Source: CAVZZG01 sp963779685
Lineage (GTDB): Bacteria; Actinomycetota; Thermoleophilia; Gaiellales; F1-60-MAGs149
DNA length: 64,000 nt
Direction: 5' to 3'
Assembly: GCA_963779685.1 (NCBI GenBank)
Contig: CAVZZG010000001.1
Coordinates: forward strand, 682,001 to 746,000
Shown: positions 43,379 to 51,350 of the stretch, piece after piece
Numbering within the stretch: the stretch's first letter is position 1
Layout: every line of letters begins with the position of its first letter
Notes under the pieces: generated by a model
Told to the model about the DNA's origin: nothing
The model's input: the letters and a program-made list of their open reading frames with translations, nothing else
The model's database searches: none
Made by a program: the position numbers and the translations under genes

Positions 43379-44413
43379 ATGACGACGACCCACGACGCAC
43401 CACCCGACACCATCCCCGAACTCGAGCTGCCGACCATTCCCGCCTCGATGCGGGCGGTGGTGCAGGACCGCTACGGCAACGGAGACGTCCTGCGGGTGGA
43501 CACCATCGGGGTGCCGTCGATCGGCGCCGAGCAGGTACTCGTCCGCGTCGCGGCTGCGGGCGTTGATCGGGGGACGTGGCACGTCATGGCCGGCCGTCCC
43601 TACCTGGTGCGTCTGGCGATGGGGTTGCGCAGGCCGCGCAACCGGGTGCCGGGACGCGACCTCGCCGGAACGGTCGTCGCGGTCGGTGGGGCGGTCACGC
43701 GGTTTGCCGTCGGCGACGCGGTGTTCGGCGTGGGCAGCGGCACGTTCGCCGAGTATGCCGCGGCGAAGGAGTCGAAGCTCGCGCAGGCACCGCGAACGCT
43801 CACCTCCGAACAGGCCGCGGTAGTGCCGATCTCGGGGTTGACGGCGATCCAGGCCGTCGACAAGGCGCAAATCGCCGCAGGATCGACGGTGCTCGTGCTG
43901 GGCGCGTCCGGCGGTGTCGGAAGTTACGCCGTGCAGATCGCCAAGGCCCGCGGAGCGGTGGTGACCGGCGTCTGCAGCGAGGCGAAGCTCGACCTCGTCC
44001 GCTCGCTCGGCGCCGATCACGTGATCGCGTACGACCGCGAGGACCCAACAGCCGGCGGGCACCGTTACGACGCGATCATCGACATCGGCGGCAACACCGG
44101 CCTCGCGAGCCTGCGACGCGTGCTCGCGTCACGCGGGACGCTGGTGATCGTCGGCGGTGAGGGCGGCGACGCCCTCACCGGCGGGCTCGACCGCCAGGTG
44201 CGGGCGCGGCTGCTGTCGCGCTCCAAGGGCCAGACGCTTACCGCCGTCCTGTGTCGCGAGCACCACGCCGACCTCGAACGCCTCGCCGCCCTGATCGACG
44301 ACGGCTCCATCACGCCGGCGCTCGAAGCCGTCCACCCTCTCGACGACGCCTCCAGCGCGCTCCACGCGATCGAACAGGGCCGCGTGCGCGGCAAGCTCGC
44401 GATTCGACCCTAG
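43379..44413 (+). CDS. NAD(P)H quinone oxidoreductase-like MDR dehydrogenase
   Basis: 344 aa. The GroES-like domain reads PGRDLAGTVVAVGGAVTRFA; the Rossmann domain reads VLVLGASGGVGSYAVQIAKA. There is no zinc-binding Cys cluster, so it belongs to the zinc-free quinone reductase group. It is divergent from the TetR gene with two operators between them, so it is likely the induced detoxification enzyme. The IS630 element inserted exactly in its stop codon, yet TAG is restored and the protein is intact. Confidence 0.9.
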   Translation: MTTTHDAPPDTIPELELPTIPASMRAVVQDRYGNGDVLRVDTIGVPSIGAEQVLVRVAAAGVDRGTWHVMAGRPYLVRLAMGLRRPRNRVPGRDLAGTVVAVGGAVTRFAVGDAVFGVGSGTFAEYAAAKESKLAQAPRTLTSEQAAVVPISGLTAIQAVDKAQIAAGSTVLVLGASGGVGSYAVQIAKARGAVVTGVCSEAKLDLVRSLGADHVIAYDREDPTAGGHRYDAIIDIGGNTGLASLRRVLASRGTLVIVGGEGGDALTGGLDRQVRARLLSRSKGQTLTAVLCREHHADLERLAALIDDGSITPALEAVHPLDDASSALHAIEQGRVRGKLAIRP

Positions 44414-45544
44414 TGTCGTGAGTCGTTAATTCGTCCGCAGCTATTGGTAGGCTCTGTGGATGCCTGATCCGAGAGCGGCGGCGGTTGTTCTGAGCGCGGT
44501 GGAGCGTGATCAGTTGGTGTCGTGGGAGCGGCGGCGGACGAGTGCGCAGGCGCTCGCGGAGCGTTCCCGGATCGTGCTGGCTGCGGCTGATGGTCTCAAC
44601 AACAGCGAGATCGCGGAGCGCTTGGCGCTGACCCGCGGGACGGTCGCCAAGTGGCGGTCACGGTTCGCGTCGGAGCGGCTCGATGGGCTGCATGACGAGC
44701 CGCGTCCGGGCCGGCCGCGGATGCTCACGGATGCGGCGGTGGAGGAGGTGATCGTGCGGACGCTGGAGACCCTGCCGCGGGACGCGACGCACTGGTCGAC
44801 ACGGTCGATGGCGGCCCAGGTGGGCCTGTCGCAGACGGCGGTATCGAGGATCTGGCGGGCGTTCGGACTGCAGCCACACCGGGTCGAGAGCTGGAAGCTG
44901 TCGAAGGACCCGCTGTTCATCGACAAGGTCCGCGACGTGGTCGGGCTGTATCTTGCGCCGCCCGAGCGAGCGGTGGTGCTGTGCGTGGACGAGAAGTCCC
45001 AGATCCAGGCGCTGGATCGCACCGCACCGATCCTACCGATGCTGCCGGGCACGCCCCAACGGGCCACCCACGACTACAAGCGGTCAGGTACCTCGAGCCT
45101 CTACGCGGCGCTGGATCTGACGACCGGCCGGGTGATCGGCGCGCTGCATGCCCGCCACCGCGCGGCGGAGTTCAAGCAGTTCCTCAAGACCCTCGACCGG
45201 GCGGTACCCAGCGAGCTTGCCGTGCACCTGGTGCTGGACAACTCCTCCACCCACAAGACGCCGGAGATCAAACGTTGGTTGGCGACCCACCCCCGCTTCG
45301 TGTTGCACTTCACGCCCACCTCGGCCTCCTGGCTGAACCTGGTCGAACGCTGGTTCTCAGAGCTCACCACCAAGAAGCTGCGGCGCGGCACCCACCGCAG
45401 CGTGCGCGAACTCAACGAGGACATCTACGGCTGGATCGACACCTGGAACGAGAACCCCAGACCGTTCGTGTGGGCGAAGACCGCCGACCAGATTCTCGAG
45501 AGCCTCGCACACTACTGCACGCGAATTAACGACTCACGACACTA
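44411..45544 (+). mobile_element. Complete IS630-family insertion sequence
   Basis: 1134 bp. The termini 44411-44433 and 45522-45544 are perfect 23-bp inverted repeats starting TAGTGTCGTGAG. The outermost TA on each side is the duplicated target, as expected for IS630/Tc1-mariner elements. The element carries one intact transposase gene. It inserted in CCC-TA-GACGGG, the stop region of the dehydrogenase. Full terminal repeats and an intact gene suggest a recent insertion that may still move. Confidence 0.93.
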
Positions 45545-45545
45545 G
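44460..45545 (+). CDS. IS630-family transposase
   Basis: 361 aa. The N-terminal part has an HTH (LNNSEIAERLALTRGTVAKW) and a second one (LSQTAVSRIWRAFGLQPHRV). The DDE catalytic residues are Asp in VLCVDEKSQIQALDR, Asp in HLVLDNSSTHKTPEI and Glu in NLVERWFSELTTKKLR. The ORF is complete; its stop codon TAG uses the terminal TA and the first flanking base G, so the gene needs the host sequence to stop. Confidence 0.95.
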   Translation: MPDPRAAAVVLSAVERDQLVSWERRRTSAQALAERSRIVLAAADGLNNSEIAERLALTRGTVAKWRSRFASERLDGLHDEPRPGRPRMLTDAAVEEVIVRTLETLPRDATHWSTRSMAAQVGLSQTAVSRIWRAFGLQPHRVESWKLSKDPLFIDKVRDVVGLYLAPPERAVVLCVDEKSQIQALDRTAPILPMLPGTPQRATHDYKRSGTSSLYAALDLTTGRVIGALHARHRAAEFKQFLKTLDRAVPSELAVHLVLDNSSTHKTPEIKRWLATHPRFVLHFTPTSASWLNLVERWFSELTTKKLRRGTHRSVRELNEDIYGWIDTWNENPRPFVWAKTADQILESLAHYCTRINDSRH

Positions 45546-45552
45546 ACGGGCG

Positions 45553-46257
45553 TCAGCAGCACTCTCCACCGTTCCAGGCTTCGCGGCCCTCCCAGACGGC
45601 CCAGGCAGCGATACCGAGGCCGACGACGGCGTCGATCCACCAGCCACCGGCCCAGAGCGCGGTCACGACGAGGCTGACGAGGACGGCGGCTCCCTGGGCG
45701 GCGCAGATGTAGTTCTGGGTGCCTTCGCCGGCGGTCGCGCCCGAGTCGAGGGTCTTTGCCAGGCGTTGCTTGGCGCGACCCAGCAGCGGCATCAGCACCA
45801 CGCTCGACGCCGTCAGCAGGATCCCGAGGAGCGACGATGATGGGTGGTGGTGCTCGGCGAGGTTGCGGACCGACTCGATCGCGATGAAGGGGACGAGCAT
45901 GAAGAAGCTGATCGCGACGGCGCGCCTTGCGGTGTGTTCGGCGGTCTCGCTCAGCACCCGCGAGCCGGAGAAGCGCCAGACGACGATCACGCTCGCGAGC
46001 CCCTCGATGACGCTGCCAAGCGCCCACCCGATCAGCGCGATCGAGGCCGCCGCGAGGCCGGCGTAGAGACCGAAGACCCCTTCCAGCGTCATCCAGACCA
46101 GACTTGCCCAGGCCAGCAGGCGGGCGCTGCGGGCAGCTCGTAGCCAGGCCTCGTCGCGGACGGCCGCGGCAGGTGCGTTGGAACAGCGGTCGTCGCAACA
46201 GGGATCGCTGGCAGTGATCCCGACTGGCCCAGGAACGACGGGGAGGGCTTCGCTCAC
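45553..46257 (-). CDS. CDF-like metal cation transporter with Cys-rich ends
   Basis: 234 aa from GTG at 46257. The membrane core has about six helices (IALIGWALGSVIEGLASVIVV, GGWWIDAVVGLGIAAWAVWEG). It is CDF-like but the usual HxxxD pairs are reduced. The N-terminus has DPCCDDRC and the C-terminus ends GGECC, soft-metal binding sites. The start overlaps the CmtR-like regulator stop as GTGA, so regulator and transporter are one operon. Cadmium or lead efflux is likely (inference). Confidence 0.82.
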   Translation of the reverse strand: MSEALPVVPGPVGITASDPCCDDRCSNAPAAAVRDEAWLRAARSARLLAWASLVWMTLEGVFGLYAGLAAASIALIGWALGSVIEGLASVIVVWRFSGSRVLSETAEHTARRAVAISFFMLVPFIAIESVRNLAEHHHPSSSLLGILLTASSVVLMPLLGRAKQRLAKTLDSGATAGEGTQNYICAAQGAAVLVSLVVTALWAGGWWIDAVVGLGIAAWAVWEGREAWNGGECC

Positions 46258-46607
46258 GTCGCGTCCCGGCCGTAGGTCGGGCAGAGCGCGACCGCGCTGC
46301 CGGTTGCGGTGAGCAATGCCTCGGCGGAGGCGAGCAGCTGATCGAGCTCGTCCCCGGCGAGCGAGAACACCGACGCGCGGCCAACCGCTCGCGACTCGAC
46401 CAGGCCGCAGCAGCGCAGGCAGTCGAGGTGCTTCGAGACCGTCGACTGGGACAGGCCGAGCGCGTTCGTCAGGTCGACTACCCGCGCCTCGCGCTGCCGC
46501 AGCGCGAGCACGATCGCGAGCCGGGCGGGATCAGCGAGCGACCGGAACAGGGCCGCCGCCGGCGCCAGCGCCAATCGATCATCTGCTGTGATCGATAACA
46601 TCTGCAT
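46254..46607 (-). CDS. ArsR-family metal sensor, CmtR-like
   Basis: 117 aa from ATG at 46607. The winged helix reads LFRSLADPARLAIVLALRQR and LGLSQSTVSKHLDCLRCCGL. The Cys residues in HLDCLRCCGL match Cys57 and Cys61 of Mycobacterium tuberculosis CmtR, and the Cys in SAVALCPT near the C-terminus matches its third ligand Cys102. CmtR senses Cd(II)/Pb(II). A near-palindrome CATCTGCATGCAGCGATG overlapping the start codon may be its operator. Confidence 0.85.
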   Translation of the reverse strand: MQMLSITADDRLALAPAAALFRSLADPARLAIVLALRQREARVVDLTNALGLSQSTVSKHLDCLRCCGLVESRAVGRASVFSLAGDELDQLLASAEALLTATGSAVALCPTYGRDAT

Positions 46608-46653
46608 GCAGCGATGATACGTCACAGCCGGCCGGCGCCGACGCCGACAAGTC

Positions 46654-46990
46654 TCAGCGGGCAGGGCTGGTGATCGCGGCCGCGAGCTCCTGGATCGCTT
46701 CGGTCTCGAGCCGGTAGTACGCCCACGTGCCGTTGCGGCGGCTGGTGACGAGCCCTGCCCGGCGGAGGATGCCGAGGTGGTGGCTGATCGTCGGCTGGGA
46801 GAGGCCGGATCCCTCGACCAGCTCGCACACGCAGACCTCCTCGCCGTGCGCGAGGCGGGCGACGAGCGCGACCCGGGCGGGATCGGCGAGCGCCTTGAAG
46901 CGCGCGGCGTAATCGGCGCACGCCGCCGCGTCGAGCGGCTTCGGGACCGGGCGGGCAGCAGGCGGATTGGAGGACCGGCAGCAAATTCAT
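46654..46990 (-). pseudogene. arsR: Arsenic-responsive ArsR regulator, frameshifted by one base
   Basis: From ATG at 46990 the frame reads MNLLPVLQSACCPPGP, then continues in the next frame as KPLDAAACADYAARFKALAD, EEVCVCELVEGSGLSQPTIS and RRAGLVTSRRNGTWAYYRLE, stopping at 46654. The CVC motif in the recognition helix is the classical As(III) site. One extra base near 46942 in the CCCGGTCCCGAAG run breaks the gene; no alternative start exists in the second frame. It is divergent from arsN2-arsM and would repress that operon if the base is a sequencing error. Confidence 0.82.
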
Positions 46991-47034
46991 TGACCAACAT
47001 GAATGTATCAGATATCGTTCTTGATCGAAGAACG
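46986..47034. promoter_or_regulatory. ars operator/promoter region
   Basis: Between the divergent arsR and arsN2 starts are two inverted repeats: TTCAT-N8-ATGAA (46986-47003) and CGTTCTT-GATCG-AAGAACG (47016-47034), the latter with perfect 7-bp arms. The stretch is AT-rich for this genome. These are good candidates for ArsR binding sites. Confidence 0.7.
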
Positions 47035-47051
47035 TCGATGACCAGGAGCGT

Positions 47052-47510
47052 GTGGTGATTCGAGCGGCGCGGCCGGCGGACCTGGGGGCGATCGAGGCGC
47101 TGCTCGTGGCCGCCGATCTTCCCGTCGATGGCGTCACCGCCGGGATCGGTGACTTCTTCGTCTCCGAGGACAGCGACGCGGTGGTTGCGGCGGTCGGACT
47201 GGAGTGGTACGCGCCGGATGCGCTGCTGCGCTCGCTGGTGGTGGCGGAGGAGTTCAGGGGGCGTGGTCTCGGACGGCGCCTGGTCGCCGAGTGCCTGGCG
47301 CGCGCCGTGGTCGAGAAGGCCGACGGCGTGTACCTGTTGACGACGACGGCCGAGGAGTTCTTCGCTCGCGTGGGCTTCGGCGCGGTGTCGCGCGAGGCGG
47401 TGGCGCCGGCCATCCAGAGCTCGGCGGAGTTCACGTCGCTGTGCCCGTCGAGCGCCACCGTGATGTATCGACGGGTTGATGCATCAGTGCCCGACAACGG
47501 AGGTCCGTGA
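47052..47510 (+). CDS. arsN2: Arsenic-island GNAT acetyltransferase, ArsN2 type
   Basis: 152 aa; starts at GTG 47052 or 47055 after AGGAG. GNAT motif A is LRSLVVAEEFRGRGLGRRLV, and the ArsN2-specific ends YLLTTTAEEFFARVGFG and SSAEFTSLCPSSATVMYRR are present. ArsN-type acetyltransferases occur in ars operons; ArsN1 acetylates arsinothricin, but the ArsN2 substrate is not firmly known. Its stop overlaps the arsM start by one base. Confidence 0.85.
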   Translation: MVIRAARPADLGAIEALLVAADLPVDGVTAGIGDFFVSEDSDAVVAAVGLEWYAPDALLRSLVVAEEFRGRGLGRRLVAECLARAVVEKADGVYLLTTTAEEFFARVGFGAVSREAVAPAIQSSAEFTSLCPSSATVMYRRVDASVPDNGGP

Positions 47511-48292
47511 TGGCAAAGAGCGGTGTCGATGCAGTGCGGGAAGAGGTCCGCGCGAAGTACGCGGAGGCGGCGCTGGCCGTCGACGGCTCCCAGGCGGCCT
47601 CCTGTTGCGGCAGTGGGAGCGGCTGCGGCTCGACCGCGTGCTGCGACTCCCCGGCGGAGGCCGTGTTCGGCGGCGACCTGTACGCGGCGGAGGATCGCGA
47701 TGCGTTGCCGGCGGCGGCGGTCACGGCCAGCCTCGGCTGCGGCTCGCCGACCGCGGTCGCAGATCTCGAACAGGGGGATGTCGTGCTCGACCTCGGCTCC
47801 GGCGGCGGCATCGACGTCCTCCTGTCTGCGCGCCGGGTCGGCCCGACCGGGAAGGCCTACGGGCTCGACATGACGGACGAGATGCTCGCGCTGGCGCGCC
47901 GGAACGCGGCGGACGCGGGAGCGCCGAACGTCGAGTTCCTGAAGGGCGAGATCGAAGCCATCCCGCTGCCGGATCGGAGCGTCGACGTCGTCATCTCCAA
48001 CTGCGTGATCAACCTGTCGCCGGACAAGCCGGCCGTGTTCGGCGAGGTGTTCCGGGTGCTGCGGCCGGGCGGCCGGATCGGGATCTCCGACATCGTCGCC
48101 GAGGATCACCTCGATGCCGCCTCGCGCGCCGAGCGGGGTAGCTACGTCGGCTGCATCGCCGGCGCTCTCTCGAAGTCCGAGTACGAGCAGCTCCTCGCGG
48201 ACGCCGGTTTCGGCGCGGTCAGCGTCACGTTCACCCATCAGGTCGCCGACGGCATGCACGGCGCCATCGTCAAGGCCACCAAGCCGACATGA
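47510..48292 (+). CDS. arsM: Arsenite S-adenosylmethionine methyltransferase
   Basis: 260 aa from ATG at 47510. Motif I is VLDLGSGGGIDVLLSARRVG; conserved Cys residues that bind As(III) lie in LGCGSP, SNCVINLS and YVGCIAGAL. The N-terminal linker has an extra Cys cluster (SCCGSGSGCGSTACC). It converts arsenite to mono-, di- and trimethyl arsenicals. It lies between arsN2 and the arsR-arsC fusion gene. Confidence 0.93.
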   Translation: MAKSGVDAVREEVRAKYAEAALAVDGSQAASCCGSGSGCGSTACCDSPAEAVFGGDLYAAEDRDALPAAAVTASLGCGSPTAVADLEQGDVVLDLGSGGGIDVLLSARRVGPTGKAYGLDMTDEMLALARRNAADAGAPNVEFLKGEIEAIPLPDRSVDVVISNCVINLSPDKPAVFGEVFRVLRPGGRIGISDIVAEDHLDAASRAERGSYVGCIAGALSKSEYEQLLADAGFGAVSVTFTHQVADGMHGAIVKATKPT

Positions 48293-48338
48293 CCGGTGCC
48301 AAGGCTCGAGCGTCCAGACTCGTTCAACGTACATTAGT

Positions 48339-48352
48339 TCAATGATCGTTGA
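48339..48352. promoter_or_regulatory. Operator-like palindrome before the arsR-arsC fusion gene
   Basis: TCAA-T-GATC-G-TTGA (48339-48352), an interrupted palindrome matching 12 of 14 positions, lies 18 bp before the ATG at 48370. The stretch 48322-48360 is AT-rich. It is likely the self-binding site of the ArsR domain and suggests a separate internal promoter. Confidence 0.55.
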
Positions 48353-48369
48353 TCGATTATGCTGCGACG

Positions 48370-49038
48370 ATGGATGTCGCGACTCGCAGTCGGGTGTTCG
48401 CGGCATTGGCGGATCCGCATCGGCTGGCGATGGTCGATGCGCTGGCGCTGGGTGACCTGACGGCGCAGGAGGTGGCCGCCGCCGTGGGGGTGCCCATGAA
48501 CCTCGCGTCGCATCACCTGCGGGCGCTGGAGGTGGTCGGGCTGGTTCAGCGGCGCGTGTCCGAGGGCGATCGCCGGCGGCGCTACGTCGTGCTGCGGCGA
48601 GAGGCGCTGGGCGGTCTCTTGCCGCCGCCTGCTGCGGTGGCACCTTCTGGGCCGGTGTTGTTCGTCTGCACGCACAACTCGGCCCGGTCGCAGTTCGCTG
48701 CCGGTCTGTGGCGGTTGCGGACGGGAAGCGACGCGACGAGCGCCGGGAGCGAGCCGAGCGCGCGGGTGCATTCGTACGCCGTGCGCGCCGCCGCTCGCCG
48801 GGGCGTCGATCTGGCCAGCGCCGCGCCGCAGGGGTACGAGGCGGTGCGTGTTGTGCCCTCGCTCGTCGTGTCGGTGTGCGATCGGGCTCGGGAGGCCGGG
48901 GTGCCGTTCGCGGGCCCGACGTTGCACTGGTCGGTGCCTGATCCGGTGGTGGATGGCCGGCTGGTGGCGTTCTCGGTGGCGTTCGATGAGATCTCCCAGC
49001 GGGTCGAGCGCCTCGCGAACGGGGCGGTGGCTGTGTGA
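48370..49038 (+). CDS. ArsR regulator fused to LMW-phosphatase-type arsenate reductase
   Basis: 222 aa from ATG at 48370; TTG at 48349 is the other start. Residues ~1-90 are an ArsR winged helix (VFAALADPHRLAMVDALALG, MNLASHHLRALEVVGLVQRR) with no Cys pair in the recognition helix. Residues ~98-222 are an ArsC of the low-molecular-weight phosphatase type, with P-loop VCTHNSARS (CX5R) and further Cys in SVCDRARE. It may reduce arsenate and also bind DNA. The stop overlaps gapdh by 4 bp. Confidence 0.9.
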   Translation: MDVATRSRVFAALADPHRLAMVDALALGDLTAQEVAAAVGVPMNLASHHLRALEVVGLVQRRVSEGDRRRRYVVLRREALGGLLPPPAAVAPSGPVLFVCTHNSARSQFAAGLWRLRTGSDATSAGSEPSARVHSYAVRAAARRGVDLASAAPQGYEAVRVVPSLVVSVCDRAREAGVPFAGPTLHWSVPDPVVDGRLVAFSVAFDEISQRVERLANGAVAV

Positions 49039-50091
49039 ATCCTGATGGGAGGGTGCGGATCGGTATCAACGGCTTCGGCCGAATGGGCCGGCTGGCGCTG
49101 CGTGCCGGCTGGGGTTGCGACGACCTGCGCTTCGTGCACGTGAACGAGCCGAAGGGCGGCCCGGAGACAGGTGCGCACCTGCTCGAGTTCGACTCCGTCC
49201 ACGGCCGCTGGCACCAGGCGATCAGCGCCGAGGACAACGGGGTGGTCGTCGACGGGCAGCGCTGCTCGTGGTCGGCAGAGTCGACGCCGGGAGCGGTGCC
49301 CTGGGGCGACCTCGGCGTCGAGGTGGTGCTGGAGTGCTCCGGGAAGTTCCGGACGCGGCGAGACACTCAAGCCCTTCCTCGAGCGCGGCGCTCGGAAGGT
49401 GGTCGTCGCGGCGCCGGTCAAGGATGGCAGTGCGCTGAACGTGGTCGTCGGGGTGAACGATGATCGCTACGACCCTGAGGCGCACGAGGTGGTGACGGCG
49501 GCGTCCTGCACCACCAACTGCCTGGCTCCGGTGGTGAAGGTGCTGCACGAGGGCATCGGGATCCGGCACGGGTCGATCACGACCCTGCACGACCTCACCA
49601 ACACCCAGACGATCGTCGACGCGCCCCACAAGGATCTGCGTCGCGCTCGCGCCGCCTCGCTGTCGCTGATCCCGACCACGACCGGTTCGGCGACCGCCAT
49701 CGGCCTGATCTTCCCCGAGCTCGCGGGCAGGCTCGACGGTCACGCGGTGCGCGTGCCGCTCCTGAACGCGTCGCTGACCGACTGTGTCTTCGAGATGGCC
49801 CGGCCAACCACCGTGGACGAGGTGAACGGCTTGCTGCGAGCTGCCGCTGACGGGCCGCTGGCGGGGATCCTCGGCTACGAGCGGCGGCCGCTGGTGTCGG
49901 TCGACTACGTCAACGATCCTCGCTCGGGGATCGTCGACGCCCTCTCGACGATGGTGGTCTCCGGCACGCAGGTGAAGGTGTACGCCTGGTATGACAACGA
50001 GTGGGGCTACGCGAACCGGCTTGTCGAGCTGGCGGCGATCGTCGGTCGCCCGCTTGGCGCCGCCGAATCGCGGACCGGTGGATCGGCGTGA
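49035..50091 (+). CDS. Glyceraldehyde-3-phosphate dehydrogenase of the ArsJ pathway, frameshifted
   Basis: The NAD-binding part reads RIGINGFGRMGRLALRAG and VVLECSGKF; after one extra base near 49353-49360 the frame continues GETLKPFLERGARKVVV and ends at 50091. The catalytic Cys lies in SCTTNCLAPVVKVL, with NEWGYANRLVELA at the end. In ars islands GAPDH converts arsenate and glyceraldehyde-3-phosphate to 1-arseno-3-phosphoglycerate for ArsJ export. The ATGA/GTGA overlaps with neighbours place it firmly in the operon. The shift may be a sequence error. Confidence 0.85.
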
Positions 50092-51350
50092 ACACGCCGG
50101 CCCAGACGGCGCGTTCGGGCGATCTGCGCAACTACATGATCGTCACCGGCGCCTACTGGGCGGACACGATCACCGACGGCGCGATCCGCGTCCTGGTCCT
50201 CTTCTACTTCTACGACCTCGGCTACACGCCGTTCCAGGTCGCGTCGCTGTTCCTCTTCTACGAGGTGTTCGGGATCGTCACCAACCTGGTGGGCGGCTTC
50301 CTGGCCCAGCGGTTCGGGCTGAAGACGACGCTCATCGGCGGCCTTGCGACCCAGACGGTTGCGCTCTCGATGCTGGCGTTCGCGCCGGCGGCGTGGCTGG
50401 TAGTCCCATACGTGATGGTGGCCCAGGCGCTGTCGGGGATCGCGAAGGACCTGACCAAGATGAGCTCCAAGAGCGCCGTCAAGCTGGTCGTCCCGGACGG
50501 CGCCTCCGACACGCTGTTTCGGTGGGTCGCGATCATGACCGGATCGAAGAACGCGCTCAAGGGCGTCGGCTTCTTCGTCGGCGGTCTGCTGCTGACCGTG
50601 GTCGGATTCCAGCCGGCGCTGATGCTCCTGATCGTGCTGACGCTGACCGCCATGACGGTGGTCGTGACGATGATGCGGGGCACGCTCGGCACGGTGGATC
50701 GCAAGGCGAGGTTCGGGCAGATGTTCTCGAACAACCGGGCCGTGAACCTGCTCGCCGCGGCCCGGATCTTCCTGTTCGCCTCCCGCGACGTCTGGTTCGT
50801 GGTCGGCCTGCCGGTGTTCCTGCGCACGGAGCAGGGCTGGAGCTTCTGGCAGGTCGGGACGTTCATGGCGATCTGGGTGATCGGGTACGGCGCCGTCCAG
50901 GCCTCCGCGCCCGGACTGATGCGCCGCCGCGGCCTTGGCCAGCCGACCGGCCGCACCGCCGCCGGGCTCGCGTTCGTGCTCGCGGCGTTCCCGGCCGCGA
51001 TCGCCCTCGCGCTCGCCTCGTCCGTCGCCCCGTCCCTGGTCGTCGTGCTTGGGCTGATCGCCTTCGGGATCGTGTTCGCCCTCAACTCGGCCGTGCACTC
51101 GTTCCTGATCCTCCACTACGCCGAGGGCGACAAGATCGCGATGAACGTCGGCTTCTACTACATGGCGAACGCCGCCGGCCGGCTCGCCGGCACCATCCTC
51201 TCCGGTGCCCTCTACCAGTGGCGCGGCCTCGAGGCGTGCCTCTGGGCGAGCGCCGTGTTCGTCCTCTGCGCGGGAACGCTGAGCCTCCTCCTGCCAGCCG
51301 ACAAGCCGAGCGATCTGCGCGTCGCCGACCGGGTCCAACCGGTGCGATGA
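50088..51350 (+). CDS. arsJ: ArsJ organoarsenical efflux transporter (MFS)
   Basis: 420 aa from GTG at 50088. The ArsJ hallmark start LRNYMIVTGAYWADTITDGA is present, followed by about twelve helices; LVGGFLAQRFGLKTTLIGG and LTKMSSKSAVKLVVPD are also typical. ArsJ expels 1-arseno-3-phosphoglycerate, which then breaks down to arsenate outside. It overlaps the gapdh stop and the acr3 start by 4 bp each. Confidence 0.92.
   Translation: MNTPAQTARSGDLRNYMIVTGAYWADTITDGAIRVLVLFYFYDLGYTPFQVASLFLFYEVFGIVTNLVGGFLAQRFGLKTTLIGGLATQTVALSMLAFAPAAWLVVPYVMVAQALSGIAKDLTKMSSKSAVKLVVPDGASDTLFRWVAIMTGSKNALKGVGFFVGGLLLTVVGFQPALMLLIVLTLTAMTVVVTMMRGTLGTVDRKARFGQMFSNNRAVNLLAAARIFLFASRDVWFVVGLPVFLRTEQGWSFWQVGTFMAIWVIGYGAVQASAPGLMRRRGLGQPTGRTAAGLAFVLAAFPAAIALALASSVAPSLVVVLGLIAFGIVFALNSAVHSFLILHYAEGDKIAMNVGFYYMANAAGRLAGTILSGALYQWRGLEACLWASAVFVLCAGTLSLLLPADKPSDLRVADRVQPVR

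Noticed and set aside
40004..44062. A 1352-codon open frame on the minus strand
   Set aside because: It is antisense to four well-supported genes and has low-complexity composition; no domain was recognised.
46622..49366. A 914-codon minus-strand open frame across the arsenic genes
   Set aside because: Antisense to arsN2, arsM and the arsR-arsC gene; only a short stretch at its end (the arsR start) is real coding sequence.
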